Source: JACCTU01 sp963788055 (lineage in GTDB: Bacteria > Actinomycetota > Thermoleophilia > Gaiellales > Gaiellaceae). Taken from it: a DNA stretch of 64,000 nucleotides. Position 1 is the first letter of the stretch. Every line of letters starts with the position of its first letter. A program made the position numbers and the translations under genes. Where the stretch lies: assembly GCA_963788055.1 (NCBI GenBank), contig CAWBFA010000005.1, forward strand, positions 816,523 to 880,522, in the 5' to 3' direction. The notes beneath the pieces were generated by a model. That model was given only the letters and a program-made list of their open reading frames with translations. It was not told the origin of the DNA and searched no databases. Shown one piece after another: positions 62,229 to 64,000 of this stretch.

Positions 62229-62393
62229 GAGGGCTTGGCGAAACGGGCGCTGCGCCGCCGGGCCGCGCTGGGTGCCGCGATGCGGCGTCCTCAGTCGCGC
62301 CCGTATCACTGCGGATACGAGCGCTCCCTGCGTCCTTGCCTCGCACCACCCATCGCACCCCGGCGACGAGGCCCGTCCCGCCAAGCCCTCCTA
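62226..62393 (+). ncRNA. Candidate rod-shaped structured RNA
   Basis: A perfect 15-bp outer stem, TAGGAGGGCTTGGCG with CGCCAAGCCCTCCTA (62379-62393), closes 168 nt that overlap the CDF stop. Pairing continues inward: ACGGGC/GCCCGT, then CGCCGCCGGG with CCCCGGCGACG (one mismatch), then TGGGTG/CACCCA, with a small GTATC/GATAC hairpin in the centre. Such a rod recalls 6S-type RNAs, but no family motif is evident. A terminal-inverted-repeat element is the main alternative. Confidence 0.4.
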
Positions 62394-62406
62394 GCCTTAC
62401 GATCCC

Positions 62407-63138
62407 GTGGTGCCGAGCCTCGAAGGCAAGCGGGCGATCGTGACGGGCGCGTCGAGCGGGATCGGCGCCGCCACAGTCCGCGCGCTCCGCGAGGAGGGGA
62501 TGCGCGTCGCCGGCGGCGCGCGCCGCACCGATCGCATCGACGCGGACGTCGTGCTCGAGCTCGACGTCACCGACCGCGTGAGTTGCGAGCGTTTCGTCCC
62601 CGAGGCGGTCGAGCAGCTCGGCGGGCTCGACGTGCTCGTGAACGGCGCCGGCCTCGCGCTTGGCCGCGAGCCTTTCTGGGAGAGCAGCGAGGAGGACGAG
62701 CGGATCGTCCTCGAGACGAACGTGCGCGGGCTGATCAGGATGACGCGGCTCTGCCTGCCGCATCTGCTCGAGGGTGGGCATCTCGTGAACATCGGCTCGA
62801 TCGCGGGGCGGCAGGCCTACGAGAAGGGCTCGCTCTACGTCACTTCGAAGTTCGCCGTGCGGGGGTTCACCTACGCGCTGCGCGAGGACTTGCTCGGGAA
62901 GCCGGTGCGGATCACGACCGTCGATCCCGGGCTCGTCGCAACCGACTTCTCCCGCGTCCGCTTCCGCGGAGACGAGGAGCAGGCGAGCGCGGTCTACGCC
63001 GGCGTCGAGGCGATGACGCCAGACGACGTCGCGGGCTGCATCGTCTTCGCGCTCACCCGGCCGGAGCACGTGAACGTGGACGAGCTCGTCGTCAAGGCGC
63101 TCGCGCAGTCCTCCGGCGGCCGCATAGTCCGGACCTAG
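62407..63138 (+). CDS. SDR-family oxidoreductase
   Basis: 243 aa. Cofactor loop AIVTGASSGIGAATVRAL, NGAG, Ser in NIGSIAGRQAY, Tyr/Lys in SLYVTSKFAVRGF, then TTVDPGLVATDFS. Resembles the YdfG-like/serine 3-dehydrogenase group acting on small hydroxy acids or alcohols (family inference). GTG 62407 has no clear ribosome site; the putative rod RNA lies just upstream and could influence it. Confidence 0.87.
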   Translation: MVPSLEGKRAIVTGASSGIGAATVRALREEGMRVAGGARRTDRIDADVVLELDVTDRVSCERFVPEAVEQLGGLDVLVNGAGLALGREPFWESSEEDERIVLETNVRGLIRMTRLCLPHLLEGGHLVNIGSIAGRQAYEKGSLYVTSKFAVRGFTYALREDLLGKPVRITTVDPGLVATDFSRVRFRGDEEQASAVYAGVEAMTPDDVAGCIVFALTRPEHVNVDELVVKALAQSSGGRIVRT

Positions 63139-63141
63139 CCG

Positions 63142-64000
63142 ATGCTCAGGATCCTCGAAGGCTCGACGTTCTGCATCTGTGACGACCTCGGCGATTTCGG
63201 TCAGGAGACGAGCGGCTTCTTCGCGCACGACACGCGGTTCCTCTCGACGCTCGGGCTGACCATCAACGGCGAACGTCCTCGGTTGCTCACCTCGAGGAAG
63301 GTCGAGTACTTCTCGGCGGCGTTCTACCTCCGCAACCCGCTGGCCGGCGGACTCAAGTCGGACACGCTCTCGCTCGCCCGTCGCCGCTTCGTCGGAGACG
63401 GCATGCAGGACCACCTCATCGTCCGCAACGAGAGCATGGAGCACGTGACGTTCGAGCTCGGGCTCGAGCTCGCCAACGACTTCGCGGACATCATGACGGT
63501 CAAGGCCCACGATCGAGAGTTCGGAAACCCGGATCCCGACCCGTTGCCGGCTCCGGTGAAGCCCCGTTACGACGACGAGTACAACCAGTTCGTCCTGCGC
63601 GATCCCCAGAACGGCGCGCGGACGCAGGTCATCCTTTCGCAGCGCGGCCGGACGAGCCAGGGTGGAATCAGCTACCGGATCGAGCTCGGCCCGCGCGAGC
63701 AGTGGGAGCTGCAACTCGACGTCGTCCCGATGATCGGCGGGCAAGAGATCTCGCCTCGACTGCTCGAACGGCGCTTCGGCGACGAGATCGTGCACGTGCG
63801 CGATTCGCTCGCCGCGTGGCAGCTCCGGGTGCCGCAGCTCCGCGCCGAGTGGGATGACCTCGGCCACGCGTTCGGGCAGTCCGTCGCGGACCTGGCGTCG
63901 CTGCGGATCAGGGGCAACTCCGGCATCGGAATGGGCAGGCTCCCGGCCGCCGGATGCCCCTGGTCCATGACCGTGTTCGGCCGCGACACGATCATCACCT
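63142..64000 (+). CDS. Glycogen-debranching-type amylo-alpha-1,6-glucosidase, partial
   Basis: First 286 residues; the gene runs past the window. The N-terminal domain starts LRILEGSTFCICDDLGDFGQ and has GFFAHDTRFLSTLGLTINGE, as in bis-domain (GDE_N) debranching-like proteins. Near the edge PWSMTVFGRDTIIT is the start of the (alpha/alpha)6 catalytic barrel. The family hydrolyses alpha-1,6 branches of glycogen or related oligosaccharides. ATG 63142 lies 3 bp after the SDR stop. Confidence 0.85.
   Translation, partial: MLRILEGSTFCICDDLGDFGQETSGFFAHDTRFLSTLGLTINGERPRLLTSRKVEYFSAAFYLRNPLAGGLKSDTLSLARRRFVGDGMQDHLIVRNESMEHVTFELGLELANDFADIMTVKAHDREFGNPDPDPLPAPVKPRYDDEYNQFVLRDPQNGARTQVILSQRGRTSQGGISYRIELGPREQWELQLDVVPMIGGQEISPRLLERRFGDEIVHVRDSLAAWQLRVPQLRAEWDDLGHAFGQSVADLASLRIRGNSGIGMGRLPAAGCPWSMTVFGRDTIIT

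Overview
The window is high-GC DNA with frequent GTG/TTG starts, BTAD-domain regulators, DUF1206, DUF4389, a MarP-like protease, vanadium-haloperoxidase-like proteins and a homocysteine methyltransferase/MTHFR fusion behind a SAM riboswitch. This suggests an actinobacterium, most likely of class Thermoleophilia (Gaiellales/Solirubrobacterales); the placement is inference from gene content, since no rRNA gene is present.

Layout. 0.1-3.6 kb: soxR diverges from a DUF5519-VOC-VOC operon with a MerR-type promoter, followed by a DUF4389 membrane protein and a methyltransferase. 3.7-18.1 kb: a PAP2 relic, a giant kinase-STAND-WD40 protein, a BTAD regulator divergent from a small secreted protein, a haloperoxidase, metabolic enzymes (GFA, PanE-like, gamma-glutamyltransferase) and DUF1697/DUF6308/hydrolase genes. 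18.3-29.6 kb: an integration hotspot. An intact tRNA-Asp at 29.6 kb is preceded by four same-orientation copies of its 3' part, with integrase relics, a second BTAD regulator, a lipoprotein hydrolase, a second small secreted protein of the 10.5-kb type and a cyclase-ATPase. 29.6-45.8 kb: chromosomal genes (MarP-like protease, HD-GYP, riboswitch-controlled metH/metF, M55 peptidase, MOSC, aminotransferase, ECF sigma, valS). 46.1-52.6 kb: a segment bounded by a degraded tRNA-Val copy and the intact tRNA-Val, holding a LuxR regulator divergent from a second haloperoxidase, an Asp-box propeller and a glycoside hydrolase. 52.6-54.2 kb: an arsR-arsM-arsC operon. 54.3-64 kb: an RTX-like secreted protein, a convergent anti-sigma/sigma pair, a second lipoprotein hydrolase, a secreted HExxH protein, tRNA-Glu and tRNA-Lys, an Ig-like secreted protein, M48 protease, CDF transporter, a possible rod-shaped RNA, an SDR and the start of a glycogen-debranching enzyme.

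At least eleven otherwise conserved genes carry a single-base frame change (about 10.25, 12.73, 17.46, 30.40, 32.32, 32.99, 40.13, 47.65, 60.60, 61.20 and 61.52 kb). They span unrelated housekeeping and accessory genes, so I read most of them as sequence or assembly error. Several long open frames that look like fusions are products of these shifts, and I have annotated the genes across them.

How the genes work together. SoxR probably controls the redox/VOC operon. BTAD regulators accompany a family of small secreted proteins with a FDW-plus-membrane-helix C-terminus. The ars operon converts and detoxifies arsenic under ArsR. The SAM riboswitch feeds back on methionine synthesis. The two tRNA-anchored segments are the accessory, horizontally acquired part of the window.
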